Positions 1 to 6,754 are shown, counted from the stretch's first letter. The stretch is DNA of 9,309 bases from Acidobacteriaceae bacterium (GCA_030040395.1 JASHTU010000432.1:1-9309), one strand, 5' to 3'. The notes: generated by a model not told the origin, from the letters alone. Numbers and translations are program-made.

Positions 1-167
1 AATGAGGCTCGAAGGCCGGAATCTTTTTTCGAGATTTGACAGAGAATTCGAAGAGTTTCATGATCCTCGGGTCAGCTGGCCCTGAGTTCGGATCCAGCGA
101 CGGTAACGGCAGGAGGAGAGATGCAGCACACGGCGGTGAAATGGGCCGAGTTGGAGGCCGGAATTCT

Positions 168-192
168 AGCTGCCGTTAAGCTGCCGTTAAGC
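168..192. repeat. 11-bp tandem duplication
   Basis: The unit AGCTGCCGTTA occurs twice without mismatch (168-178 and 179-189), followed by AGC as the start of a third copy. It lies about 85 bp before the tRNA-Cys fragment. It may be a simple slippage duplication or part of a recombinase arm site. Nothing in the sequence decides between these. Confidence 0.6.
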
Positions 193-276
193 GAAAAATG
201 GGTGCTAAAAAAGCCGTTTTTGGGGGCTTCGCCCAGCGGAAGTGCCCTGTTTTCATAACGACTTAGAGGACGGGCC

Positions 277-326
277 GAGGTCTGCAAAACCTTTATGCGC
301 CGGTTCGATCCCGGCCCGCGCCTCCA
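277..326 (+). pseudogene. tRNA-Cys(GCA) 3' half, probable attachment-site scar
   Basis: The 3' half of a tRNA is intact. The anticodon stem is 277-281 with 289-293, and the 7-nt loop CTGCAAA carries anticodon GCA (284-286). A 5-nt variable loop follows. The T stem GCCGG/CCGGC (299-303, 311-315) encloses the loop TTCGATC, then come the 3' acceptor strand CCGCGCC (316-322), the discriminator T and an encoded CCA (324-326). The matching 5' acceptor strand (GGCGCGG) and a proper D arm are missing from the roughly 25-40 bases upstream, so this cannot fold as a full tRNA. Tyrosine integrases often use the segment from anticodon loop to 3' end as attB, and excision or integration leaves such a fragment at the far junction. 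If so, the element lies to the left of base 277, outside the window. No integrase is visible here. Confidence 0.75.
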
Positions 327-861
327 AACCTCCCAAGTAAATTCAAAAATGTAGAAGTTGGCCGGATTCAGGCCTTCCCACGATGTGCGCCTTCTCGCGT
401 GGATTTTCGTGTCTCTTCCGCGATTTTCGCCTGCCTTCGGGTAAGGGGGCAGATCAAAAGCGGACAAGACTTTCTGCCTATTTCCGCGCCAGCATAGCGT
501 AAAGCGCCAGATCCTCGACCTACGAGCCCATTTAGAACAGAATGTGATATACCTATGGACTATTACGGAATCTGGGGATTTTCCGCTCGGCAATCAGTGG
601 CTCGTGCACCGCCGCGTTCTCCGCGACCGTGCGCTCCCTAAAACATGATAGAGTGCATTCTGCAATGAAATGCGGTTTTCCGCGAGTTGCGTAATTCGAA
701 AAATGTCTTGCAACATACCCAATTCACCGCCGGGCCACGCGTGAAATGGAAGGAAGGCCGAGATCGCGCGGGACAGGCTCCCGTCCTGCGTAAACGGCAT
801 ATTTATTTTCTGGAATTACATGCACGCGTTCGCACCAGCGAAGCGGACGCTGCGGTAACGC

Positions 862-867
862 GAGGGA
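862..867 (+). promoter_or_regulatory. Ribosome binding site GAGGGA
   Basis: GAGGGA stands 5 nt before the ATG at 873. Together with the signal peptide that begins at this ATG, it decides the start against the upstream TTG at 687. Confidence 0.6.
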
Positions 868-872
868 CTACG

Positions 873-3152
873 ATGAGCAAGCTCCGGCGGCTGATTCTTC
901 CAGTTGTTCTAACCCCACTCGTCTGGGCTGGAACAGCATCCGCGCAGCAAAACCGCACCACTTGGAAGGATTATCTCGGGGGACCGGACAGTTCGCACTA
1001 TTCGGCTTTGAAGCAGATCAACACCAGCAACGTGGACAAGCTGGAGGCGGCTTGGCGCTATCCGACCGGGGATGACCTGACCTACACCTTCAGTCCCCTC
1101 GTGGTCGGTAACGTCGCTTATTTCGCGGCCAAAGCCGGGGCGCTGGTTGCGGTGGAGGCGGCCACAGGCAAGGAACTGTGGGTGCATGCCTTCGCGACTC
1201 CAGGGGGCATGCCTTCCCGCTTCGGCGGCATCGCGGGCCTACGAGGCGCGACATATTGGGAGAGCAAGGATGGACGGGACCGCAGGCTGATCGTGGAATC
1301 AGGAGGATTCCTGCAGGAAATCGACGCGCGGACCGGCAATCTCGTGGACTCCTTCGCTGATCACGGGAAACTCGATCTGCGATTGGGCCTCTACCGGACC
1401 ACCCGGCCGCTGGCCTCAAGGACTCCAGGCCGCGTCTACAAGAACATCATCATCCTGGGCAGCGCCACCGGAGAGGGGTACCTCGCTCCTCCCGGCGATA
1501 TTCGCGCCTTCGATGTGCTCACCGGAAAACTTGTCTGGGTCTTCCATACCATCCCGCGTCCCGGCGAACCCGGATATGACACGTGGCCCAAAGACGCCTA
1601 CAAATACATGGGCGGTGTGGATGCGTGGGGCGAACTTACCGTCGATGACAAGCACGGAATCGTCTTTGTTCCACTGGCGTCCGCGAAGTACGAGCTCTAT
1701 GGCGGAGACCGGCCCGGCGACAATCTCTATGCCGACTGCATCGTGGCGCTGGACGCCAGCACGGGCAAGCAGCTCTGGCATTTCCAGACCGTTCACCACG
1801 ATCTGTGGGATTACGACCTGAATGCCGCCCCTCAGCTCGTGACCGTGAAGCACAACGGCAAGATGGTGGACGCAGTGGCCGTCGCCTCGAAGAATGGCTT
1901 CCTGTATGTGTTCGAAAGGGTCACGGGAAGGCCGCTTTGGCCGATCGTGGAGCGTCCCGTTCCGGCCAGCGACACGCCAGGGGAAGTGACCTCGAAGACG
2001 CAGCCTTTTCCGACCGTCGTGCCCCCCTTCGCCCGCCAGGGATGGACCATGAGTGACATGTACCAAGGCTTCATGAGGCCTTCGAGCCTCGTCTGGTGGA
2101 AAAATCGCATAAGCCAAGCGAAAGCCGGCTTCTTTATGCCGCCGAGCGTCGGCGTCGACACCATCAACCTCCCCAGCGTGAACGGCGGCGCATTGTTCTT
2201 CGGCGCCGGCTCGGATCCGACGGACGGCACGGTTTACGTGGTTTCGAAAGACATGCCATCGATTGTGAAGCTCGTTCCGGCCGGAGAATCGACCACCGCG
2301 AACGCGGGCGGATTGGTTCCCAGTTTCCCGCCCAATGCGGAGCCACGCGCCAGAGGAGGCTTCCCTACCGCCGAGGAAATGGGCCGCGCCGTCTATGAGC
2401 AGACCTGCCAGACCTGCCACGGCCCCGACTTGAAGGGAGATCGCGGGCCTGCGCTCGACACGGTCGTCAGCCGCCTGGGCGAGGATGCGACCCGCAACAC
2501 CATCGTGAAGGGTAGAGGAGATATGCCTGCGTTTTCTACGCTACCGGCGCAATCGATGGACTATCTGATGGCGTTTCTGAAGCACCCGGAAATGGCCCCT
2601 CCCGGCTCGGCGCCTTCCGCGGCCATGCAGGCTATTGTGAGGTCGATGTCCGAACCCCCTTACCCGGAGGGCGTCAAGCCACCCCCATCCCGCTACAAGA
2701 CCGGTTATGGAAACGAGCCCTATGTAATTACCCCGCCATGGAGCACCATCACCGCCTACGACCTGAATACCGGCAAAATCAAATGGCAGACGCCGTATGG
2801 CGGCATTCCGCAGGCGCCCCCGGGCGACGAGATGCGGGGAAATGCGTATCCGAAAAGCGGGCCGGTGATCACGGCCGGAGGGTTGATCCTGTTTGCCGGA
2901 AACGACTCCAAGCTCTACGCCTTGAACAGCGCCACCGGCAAGGTGATTTTCAGCAAAGAGCTGCCTAACGGATCGCAAGGCGTGCCCGCGGTCTATGAAG
3001 TCAACGGACGGGAATATATTTTGCTGGCCGTGAGCGGCGGAGGCACACGCTACCCCAAAGGCGCCTACCTTCCTCCTGGCGGCGTCATGAATCCCGAGAC
3101 GTGGAAGGGTTATATGGCGTTTGCGCTGCCGGAGCCCGGAAACCAAAATTAG
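873..3152 (+). CDS. PQQ-dependent quinoprotein dehydrogenase with internal cytochrome c domain
   Basis: This is a periplasmic quinoprotein of 759 aa. It probably oxidises a sugar or alcohol with pyrroloquinoline quinone and passes electrons through its own haem c to the respiratory chain. Residues 1-24 form a signal peptide ending in TASA before Gln25. Repeated W-docking motifs (ATGKELW, LTGKLVW, STGKQLW, NTGKIKW) mark the eight-bladed beta-propeller. GGDRPGDNLYADC and HHDLWDYD (308-315) are typical of the active-site side of glucose/alcohol quinoproteins. A class I cytochrome c domain sits at about residues 500-585, with CQTCH at 512-516 and a likely axial Met551 in GDMPAF. Propeller repeats resume afterwards (from about 620). 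There is no adjacent Cys-Cys pair, so the methanol-dehydrogenase disulfide ring is absent. ATG873 is chosen over TTG687 because it has a ribosome site and starts the signal peptide. The substrate cannot be read from the sequence. Confidence 0.92.
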   Translation: MSKLRRLILPVVLTPLVWAGTASAQQNRTTWKDYLGGPDSSHYSALKQINTSNVDKLEAAWRYPTGDDLTYTFSPLVVGNVAYFAAKAGALVAVEAATGKELWVHAFATPGGMPSRFGGIAGLRGATYWESKDGRDRRLIVESGGFLQEIDARTGNLVDSFADHGKLDLRLGLYRTTRPLASRTPGRVYKNIIILGSATGEGYLAPPGDIRAFDVLTGKLVWVFHTIPRPGEPGYDTWPKDAYKYMGGVDAWGELTVDDKHGIVFVPLASAKYELYGGDRPGDNLYADCIVALDASTGKQLWHFQTVHHDLWDYDLNAAPQLVTVKHNGKMVDAVAVASKNGFLYVFERVTGRPLWPIVERPVPASDTPGEVTSKTQPFPTVVPPFARQGWTMSDMYQGFMRPSSLVWWKNRISQAKAGFFMPPSVGVDTINLPSVNGGALFFGAGSDPTDGTVYVVSKDMPSIVKLVPAGESTTANAGGLVPSFPPNAEPRARGGFPTAEEMGRAVYEQTCQTCHGPDLKGDRGPALDTVVSRLGEDATRNTIVKGRGDMPAFSTLPAQSMDYLMAFLKHPEMAPPGSAPSAAMQAIVRSMSEPPYPEGVKPPPSRYKTGYGNEPYVITPPWSTITAYDLNTGKIKWQTPYGGIPQAPPGDEMRGNAYPKSGPVITAGGLILFAGNDSKLYALNSATGKVIFSKELPNGSQGVPAVYEVNGREYILLAVSGGGTRYPKGAYLPPGGVMNPETWKGYMAFALPEPGNQN

Positions 3153-3154
3153 AG

Positions 3155-3260
3155 CGTTTTCGATTCAAATCCTGCCATCGTGGCATCGTGCAAGGTGGCG
3201 TTTCCTTAAGGAAAAAGCCACGCGGCTTCCCGGCTCTTGTAGAAAGCACCATCGAAAACG
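3155..3260. repeat. Nested inverted repeat downstream of the quinoprotein gene
   Basis: CGTTTTCGAT (3155-3164) and its perfect complement ATCGAAAACG (3251-3260) flank about 86 bp. Inside lie two smaller hairpins: TGCCA-TCG-TGGCA (3173-3185), and GTGGC/GCCAC with an inner TTTCC/GGAAA stem and TTAA loop (3195-3221). The block starts 3 bp after the stop codon. It could be a structured 3' end or a small palindromic repeat. Copies elsewhere in the genome would favour the latter. Confidence 0.45.
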
Positions 3261-3409
3261 TTGTAACCCGGGCGCGCCATCCCGCCGAATCCCGAATTGA
3301 AAGATAAGCGAAGCTCGGATCGGGCGGCTTCGTCGCGAATGACTGCACGGTAGACGTCCTCGGCGCAGCGAGACGTTGACGCCATCGGGAATGAGAAACG
3401 GCAGGTTCG

Positions 3410-3427
3410 CCGCTCAAACCTGAGCGG
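3410..3427. repeat. 7-bp hairpin
   Basis: CCGCTCA and TGAGCGG are separated by the loop AACC. It is a perfect stem with no T-run on either side. Its role is unknown. Confidence 0.35.
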
Positions 3428-3479
3428 AGCTACAGCTACCTCAGTTGAACTACACCGCGTCCGCCGATTCGTCGTGACG

Positions 3480-3507
3480 GCTGCCCTCCTGATCAGGACA
3501 CGGCAGC
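3480..3507. terminator. Possible bidirectional terminator hairpin
   Basis: GCTGCC (3480-3485) pairs with GGCAGC (3502-3507) around a perfect 12-bp palindrome TCCTGATCAGGA (3487-3498). It lies between convergent genes, about 65 bp beyond the lipoprotein stop codon. No U-tract follows in either direction, so intrinsic termination is uncertain. The inner palindrome could instead be a protein-binding site. Confidence 0.3.
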
Positions 3508-3543
3508 GGTCGCCTTCTGGAAGAATCCGAGATGGAACGTCTG

Positions 3544-3574
3544 GTAGCGCCGCCGCCGTGGGCTGCGACGCTAC
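3544..3574 (-). terminator. Inverted repeat at the end of the lipoprotein gene
   Basis: GTAGCG (3544-3549) and CGCTAC (3569-3574) form a 6-bp stem that includes the lipoprotein stop codon. The loop is GC-rich. It lacks a U-tract, so it is only a weak terminator candidate. Confidence 0.2.
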
Positions 3575-4464
3575 TCCAAGTGCTGGATCTTTGTTCCCGG
3601 TGGGACCTTTACGATAAATTGGTCGTTATTCAGGTCGATGTTTTCGGTGACTTTTTCGATCGCTAACTCGAGCTGAAAACCTTCGAGGGGGCGTTTAATG
3701 GTGATCGCCTGGGGATAGGTCCCAAAACCGAAAGCCTGATAGTTGGCGTAGGTCACATTAGTCTCCAAGTTGCCCTTGCTGTCATATAAATCCTGTTCGT
3801 ACGGCAGCATATCGCTGCGATGGAAGGTGATCACGCGCACCGGCGTCAACTGATGGCTCACTGAGGTGGGCCGCGTGATGCTGAGGATGTACTCTGGCGT
3901 GAGCAGCAAATGTTTCCTGTTGACGTCCTCCACCGTCTCCGAGTCCGCGGTCACGGAGTAGTCGTCGTCGGGCGGTATTCCATGCACCGCCATGGCGTCG
4001 TAAAAGAACCCCGGGCGCAGATTCTCCAGCAGGCTGGGAGATTTCTTGGTCAGCGTGTCGGAGCCCTCGTAAGCCTTTTCGTAGTGGGGAATGTAGACAG
4101 TAAAATTCTCGCCGTCGCTGGCCATGTCGAACATTTCTGTCCCGATGACCGGAACCCGGCCATAGACCCGCAGCATGCCCGGCTTGCGCATGAGGATATT
4201 CGCGCGGAAAGTCGTGTATTCCTTGGCCACTCCCTGCTCGGTTTTGAATTGCGTAGCTTGAATATCGACCGTCGCTGTGAGACTTGTGAATGCGTCCCAA
4301 CGCTGGTTGAGTTGCGCGACCAACTGCTCTGGCGTCACGGTGAGCACAGTGGACGGGGGTTCAGGAATGGGCAGATGGTGGATTCTTCTGAAGAGAAAAC
4401 AACCCGAAAGCAGAAGCGGCAGACCCAGCGCGGCAAGAGAAAGAAGACGGCGCGCCACCCTCAT
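3571..4464 (-). CDS. LolA/LolB-like outer-membrane lipoprotein (DUF4292-type)
   Basis: This is a predicted lipoprotein of 297 aa. A basic start (MRVARR) and a hydrophobic stretch end in the lipobox LLSGC, so Cys22 would be lipidated after signal peptidase II cleavage. No Asp follows the Cys (Phe-Leu does), which by the E. coli rule favours outer-membrane sorting. The body is rich in beta-strand sequence. Features such as LTATVDIQ, ANILMRKPGMLRVYG and DGENFTVYIP near residues 60-130 are typical of the LolA/LolB fold, which binds lipid or lipoprotein acyl chains. The start is supported by a GAGG ribosome site 9 nt upstream and by a 4-bp ATGA overlap with the end of mltG, which implies one mRNA and translational coupling. 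A role in envelope assembly is inferred from fold and context. The ligand is unknown. Confidence 0.75.
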   Translation of the reverse strand: MRVARRLLSLAALGLPLLLSGCFLFRRIHHLPIPEPPSTVLTVTPEQLVAQLNQRWDAFTSLTATVDIQATQFKTEQGVAKEYTTFRANILMRKPGMLRVYGRVPVIGTEMFDMASDGENFTVYIPHYEKAYEGSDTLTKKSPSLLENLRPGFFYDAMAVHGIPPDDDYSVTADSETVEDVNRKHLLLTPEYILSITRPTSVSHQLTPVRVITFHRSDMLPYEQDLYDSKGNLETNVTYANYQAFGFGTYPQAITIKRPLEGFQLELAIEKVTENIDLNNDQFIVKVPPGTKIQHLE

Positions 4465-5501
4465 CGTCCACCGCCTCGTTTCAACGCCCGCCGATAGCCA
4501 TCCACGTTGCGGACGTGCTGATCGAGAGTGTTGGAGAACAGCGAGCGCCCCTGCGGATTATCGCTGGCGGCCACGAAGTAGAGATAATCGGTATCCGCCG
4601 GGTGCATGGCGGCGCGCAGCGAGGGGGCGCCGGGATTGTCGATCGGACCCGGCGGCAAGCCGGGGTGGAGATAGGTGTTGTACGCAGTATCGCGGTCCAG
4701 GTCGCTCTGGTAAAGGGAGCCGCGCCACAAGCCTTCGAGCTCCAGCCCGTAGATCACAGTCGGATCGGCCATGAGCGGCATCTTCTTATTGAGCCGGTTC
4801 ACATAGACGCTGGCCACCAGCGGACGCTCCCCAGCGACCGCCGTCTCGCGCTCAACCAGGGAAGCTAATGTCACCACGTCGTGTACGTTCTCCCTCAATC
4901 CCAGTTGCGCGGCCACCAACCTGAAACGCCGCACCATGGCCGTCACCATCTCGTCCGGCGATGCCTTGGGCGAAAACCGGTAGGTATCCGGAAAGAGATA
5001 ACCTTCCAGGCTCTTGGCTCCTGGGTCGAGATCGGCTACCAGGCCCGCCTGGCTCACCACCGCTTCAAGAAACGCTTGGCTCGAGCCGAGTCCCGCCGCT
5101 TGCACACGCACGGCGATTTCGAAACTGTTGGCGCCCTCGGGGACGGTCAAAGCAACGGTGAAAACATCTCCGCGCGCAATCCGTTCATAGACCTCGATCA
5201 ATGGTAGAGGCTCAGTGAATCGATATTCGCCGGCCCGCAGGGTTCCGCGTTCAATCATGCGCATCAGGTCGAACCCATACCGGCTGCGGATTACCCCCGC
5301 CTCTTCCAGCTGACGACCGATGAGCGTGGCGGGGGAACCGGGCGCGACATCGACGATGGCTTCGCTCACCGGCCCGTAGGGGGCCAAAATCATCCACCCG
5401 GCCACCCCGACTGCGGCGAGTACTGCCAGAAGAATCGCCAGCAATAGATTCACCGCGCGAGAACTCTTTTTTTTTCTGCTCATTCGTGTGCGGCTGGTCA
5501 T
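4461..5501 (-). CDS. mltG: Endolytic peptidoglycan transglycosylase MltG (YceG-like)
   Basis: This inner-membrane enzyme cleaves nascent glycan strands endolytically and is thought to set strand length. With the ATG at 5499-5501 the protein has 346 aa. It has a short Lys/Arg-rich cytoplasmic tail, one membrane segment (about residues 17-40), a LysM-like region and the YceG catalytic domain. The catalytic motif LASLVERET places the presumed catalytic Glu at residue 217, nearly the same position as Glu218 of the E. coli enzyme. Further family signatures are DPTVIYGL, TAYNTY, GLPPGPIDNPG and the HPADTDYLYFVA block near the C-terminus. Start choice is uncertain. An in-frame TTG at 5588 would give 375 aa but has no ribosome site, ATG5501 has AAGGA 15 nt upstream, and ATG5483 is also possible. 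The coding strand has nine consecutive A at 5467-5475. The gene is divergent from ruvX. Confidence 0.92.
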   Translation of the reverse strand: MTSRTRMSRKKKSSRAVNLLLAILLAVLAAVGVAGWMILAPYGPVSEAIVDVAPGSPATLIGRQLEEAGVIRSRYGFDLMRMIERGTLRAGEYRFTEPLPLIEVYERIARGDVFTVALTVPEGANSFEIAVRVQAAGLGSSQAFLEAVVSQAGLVADLDPGAKSLEGYLFPDTYRFSPKASPDEMVTAMVRRFRLVAAQLGLRENVHDVVTLASLVERETAVAGERPLVASVYVNRLNKKMPLMADPTVIYGLELEGLWRGSLYQSDLDRDTAYNTYLHPGLPPGPIDNPGAPSLRAAMHPADTDYLYFVAASDNPQGRSLFSNTLDQHVRNVDGYRRALKRGGGR

Positions 5502-5550
5502 TCTGCTGGGTTTCGATCCTTCATTTCTTTTAGGACGTGAAGAGCCCCGG

Positions 5551-5579
5551 TTGGGACTCTGTTTCTGTTTTGATTCTAT
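5551..5579 (+). promoter_or_regulatory. Candidate promoter of ruvX
   Basis: TTGGGA (5551-5556) and TTCTAT (5574-5579) are spaced by 17 bp, with a TG at 5571-5572 as an extended -10. The box lies about 70 bp before ruvX, in the divergent gap next to mltG. The match to consensus is only moderate. Confidence 0.3.
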
Positions 5580-5650
5580 CGGTCGCAAACCGGTCCAAAG
5601 AATCGTTTATCTCCAGAAATCAGGCTCTAAGCTGGAGGGGGTGAGGGGAC

Positions 5651-6103
5651 ATGGAGTGTGGTGGGCAACCGCGCTATCTGGGTTTGGACGTGGGCAATCG
5701 CCGGATCGGGGTAGCCGTGTCGGACGAACTGGGCCTCATCGCGCAACCCTTACTCACGCTGACGCGCACCGGCAAGCGGCGGGACGATCTGCGTTCGCTG
5801 GCGCGGCTCTGCCGGCGTTTTGGGGTGACCGGCATTGTCGTCGGCAATCCGCTGCAGCTTTCCGGCGAGCCAGGCCCGCAGGCAGCGCGGACGCAGGCTT
5901 TCGCCGCCGAATTGGGAAGCCTTACCGGGTTGCCGATCCATCTCTGGGACGAGCGCCTGACCACACACCACGCCCATCAGGTGCTCTATGAGGCCGGACA
6001 CCCCCGGCAGGCGCACCGCCGCGTGGTCGATCAAGTGGCCGCCACGCTCATTCTGCAGTCGTTTCTCGACGAAAGGCAGGGATTGGGGGACCCCAACTCC
6101 TGA
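5651..6103 (+). CDS. ruvX: RuvX/YqgF family Holliday junction resolvase-like nuclease
   Basis: This RNase H-fold nuclease of 150 aa is linked in the family to Holliday junction resolution and to processing of the 5' end of pre-16S rRNA. The N-terminal motif LGLDVGNRRIGVAVSD carries the first metal-binding Asp (Asp13). IVVGNPLQLSGEPG corresponds to the family VVGLPLNMDG strand, LWDERLTT holds the conserved Glu, and VVDQVAATLILQSFL ends with the last catalytic Asp. All expected acidic residues are therefore present, and the length is normal. The ATG is preceded by purine-rich GGAGGGGG (5634-5641) and GAGGGG (5643-5648). The stop codon lies inside a duplicated CTCCTGA heptamer. In many bacteria this gene stands next to mltG in the same direction; here the two are neighbours but divergent. 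greA follows after 128 bp. Confidence 0.93.
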   Translation: MECGGQPRYLGLDVGNRRIGVAVSDELGLIAQPLLTLTRTGKRRDDLRSLARLCRRFGVTGIVVGNPLQLSGEPGPQAARTQAFAAELGSLTGLPIHLWDERLTTHHAHQVLYEAGHPRQAHRRVVDQVAATLILQSFLDERQGLGDPNS

Positions 6104-6110
6104 CTCCTGA
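6097..6110. repeat. Heptamer tandem repeat CTCCTGA x2
   Basis: CTCCTGA occurs at 6097-6103 and 6104-6110 without mismatch, with a degenerate continuation (TCCCTTC). The first copy contains the ruvX stop codon. Its reverse complement, read as TCAGGAG, resembles the CTAGGAG unit of the heptamers before the gene at 6861. Confidence 0.5.
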
Positions 6111-6126
6111 TCCCTTCCTGTCGCTG

Positions 6127-6168
6127 GCCGTCGCTGCCGTATAATCGCCGGTCGCCCTGCCGTATAAT
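6127..6168 (+). promoter_or_regulatory. Duplicated -10 region, probable greA promoter
   Basis: TGCCGTATAAT is present twice, at 6135-6145 and 6158-6168, within an imperfect 21-23 bp tandem duplication. Each copy contains a perfect TATAAT (6140-6145 and 6163-6168). No good TTGACA-like -35 box stands at the right distance from either copy. A start near 6150 or 6175 would give a greA leader of roughly 55-80 nt. The leader includes a 6-bp hairpin TCTCGC-GGG-GCGAGA (6190-6204). Confidence 0.5.
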
Positions 6169-6231
6169 GAAAAATCAGGTCGTTTCATTTCTCGCGGGGC
6201 GAGACACTCTGCTCGCTCGCCATGGGATTGC

Positions 6232-6741
6232 ATGCCCGAACACATCAAAAAACAGCTTCTCGACGAAATCAACAGTCTGGAGCACGAGCTTGCCTACGAA
6301 CTCCCTGCAGAGATCAAGAAAGCCGTGGCCATGGGCGATCTCTCGGAGAACGCCGAATATCACATGGCCAAGCAGCGCCAGGATTTTGTAAACGCGCGCC
6401 TGGGCCAACTCAAGCGGCGCATGGCCGAGTTGTCGCTCGTCAACCTTGCCAACATTCCGCGCGACAAGGCGGGTTTCGGCTCGACCGTGGTGGTTTACGA
6501 CTCGACCAAAGACGAGGAGTTCGTCTATCGGCTCGTCACCAGCGAGGAGTCTGACGTGGCCAAGGGGCTGATTTCCACCACCTCGCCGATCGGTCGCGGC
6601 CTGGTGGGTAAGCGCGTGGGCGACGTGACCACCATCGTTACCCCAAACGGCAAGCGCCAATTGGAGGTTTTGAAACTGACCACGATCCACGACGACGGTG
6701 AAAATGGCGACGGACAGCCTGCGGACGGAGCAACGCAGTAG
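6232..6741 (+). CDS. greA: Transcription elongation factor GreA
   Basis: This cytoplasmic factor of 169 aa enters the secondary channel of RNA polymerase and triggers cleavage of backtracked RNA. Residues 1-75 form the coiled-coil hairpin, whose tip carries the family signature GDLSENAEY with Asp36 and Glu39, equivalent to the catalytic-tip acids Asp41 and Glu44 of E. coli. The C-terminal FKBP-like globular domain follows, with VAKGLISTTSPIGRGLVGKRVGD as its conserved core. A short acidic, Gly-rich tail of about 15 residues is additional. The ribosome site before ATG6232 is weak (GGG, 5 nt away). No other in-frame start lies upstream, and the protein begins as GreA proteins usually do (MPEHI). 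It is probably transcribed from the duplicated TATAAT region upstream. Confidence 0.96.
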   Translation: MPEHIKKQLLDEINSLEHELAYELPAEIKKAVAMGDLSENAEYHMAKQRQDFVNARLGQLKRRMAELSLVNLANIPRDKAGFGSTVVVYDSTKDEEFVYRLVTSEESDVAKGLISTTSPIGRGLVGKRVGDVTTIVTPNGKRQLEVLKLTTIHDDGENGDGQPADGATQ

Positions 6742-6754
6742 CATCGAAGGACCC

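Larger units (their letters stand above)
1..872. other. Gene-poor region with tRNA scar
   Basis: No reading frame here looks like a real protein. The longer minus-strand frames have no recognisable domain, and one runs straight through the tRNA fragment at 277-326. Visible structure consists of the tRNA-Cys 3' fragment, a perfect 11-bp tandem duplication (168-189), and a small GC hairpin around 224-234 (GGGC, TTC, GCCC). The stretch from about 330 to 860 shows nothing I can name. It presumably holds the promoter of the dehydrogenase at 873, but I found no convincing -35/-10 pair. Confidence 0.6.
3153..3570. other. Convergent intergenic region with hairpins
   Basis: This 418-bp gap lies between the dehydrogenase (+) and the lipoprotein gene (-). 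I see no protein or intact RNA gene. It holds several inverted repeats (3155-3260, 3195-3221, 3410-3427, 3480-3507, 3544-3574), none followed by a T-run. Termination for both converging genes must happen here, but no single classical terminator stands out. Confidence 0.6.

Noticed and set aside
1..61. Minus-strand ATG at 59-61 opening a frame that leaves the left edge (MKLFEFSVKSRK...)
   Set aside because: Only 20 codons are visible, and the purine-rich GAGGA is only 2 nt from the ATG. Nothing identifies it, although it could be the start of a gene outside the window.
72..593. Minus-strand open frame of 173 aa
   Set aside because: It reads through the tRNA-Cys fragment in antisense and shows no domain or ribosome site.
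687..872. N-terminal extension of the quinoprotein from a TTG at 687
   Set aside because: It would put 62 non-conserved residues before a clear signal peptide. ATG873 has its own ribosome site.
1416..2420. Long minus-strand open frame (334 aa) opposite the quinoprotein gene
   Set aside because: It is rich in His, Arg and Gly with no domain, and is the antisense shadow of a well-supported gene in GC-rich DNA.
3425..3475. tRNA-like D arm on the minus strand (GGTGTAGTTCAACTGAGGTAGC)
   Set aside because: The following sequence gives no 7-nt anticodon loop, no T arm and no matching acceptor stem.
5586..5588. TTG start for mltG giving 375 aa
   Set aside because: It has no ribosome site and adds a long low-complexity basic tail. 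ATG5501 places the catalytic Glu at the family position, though the choice is not certain.
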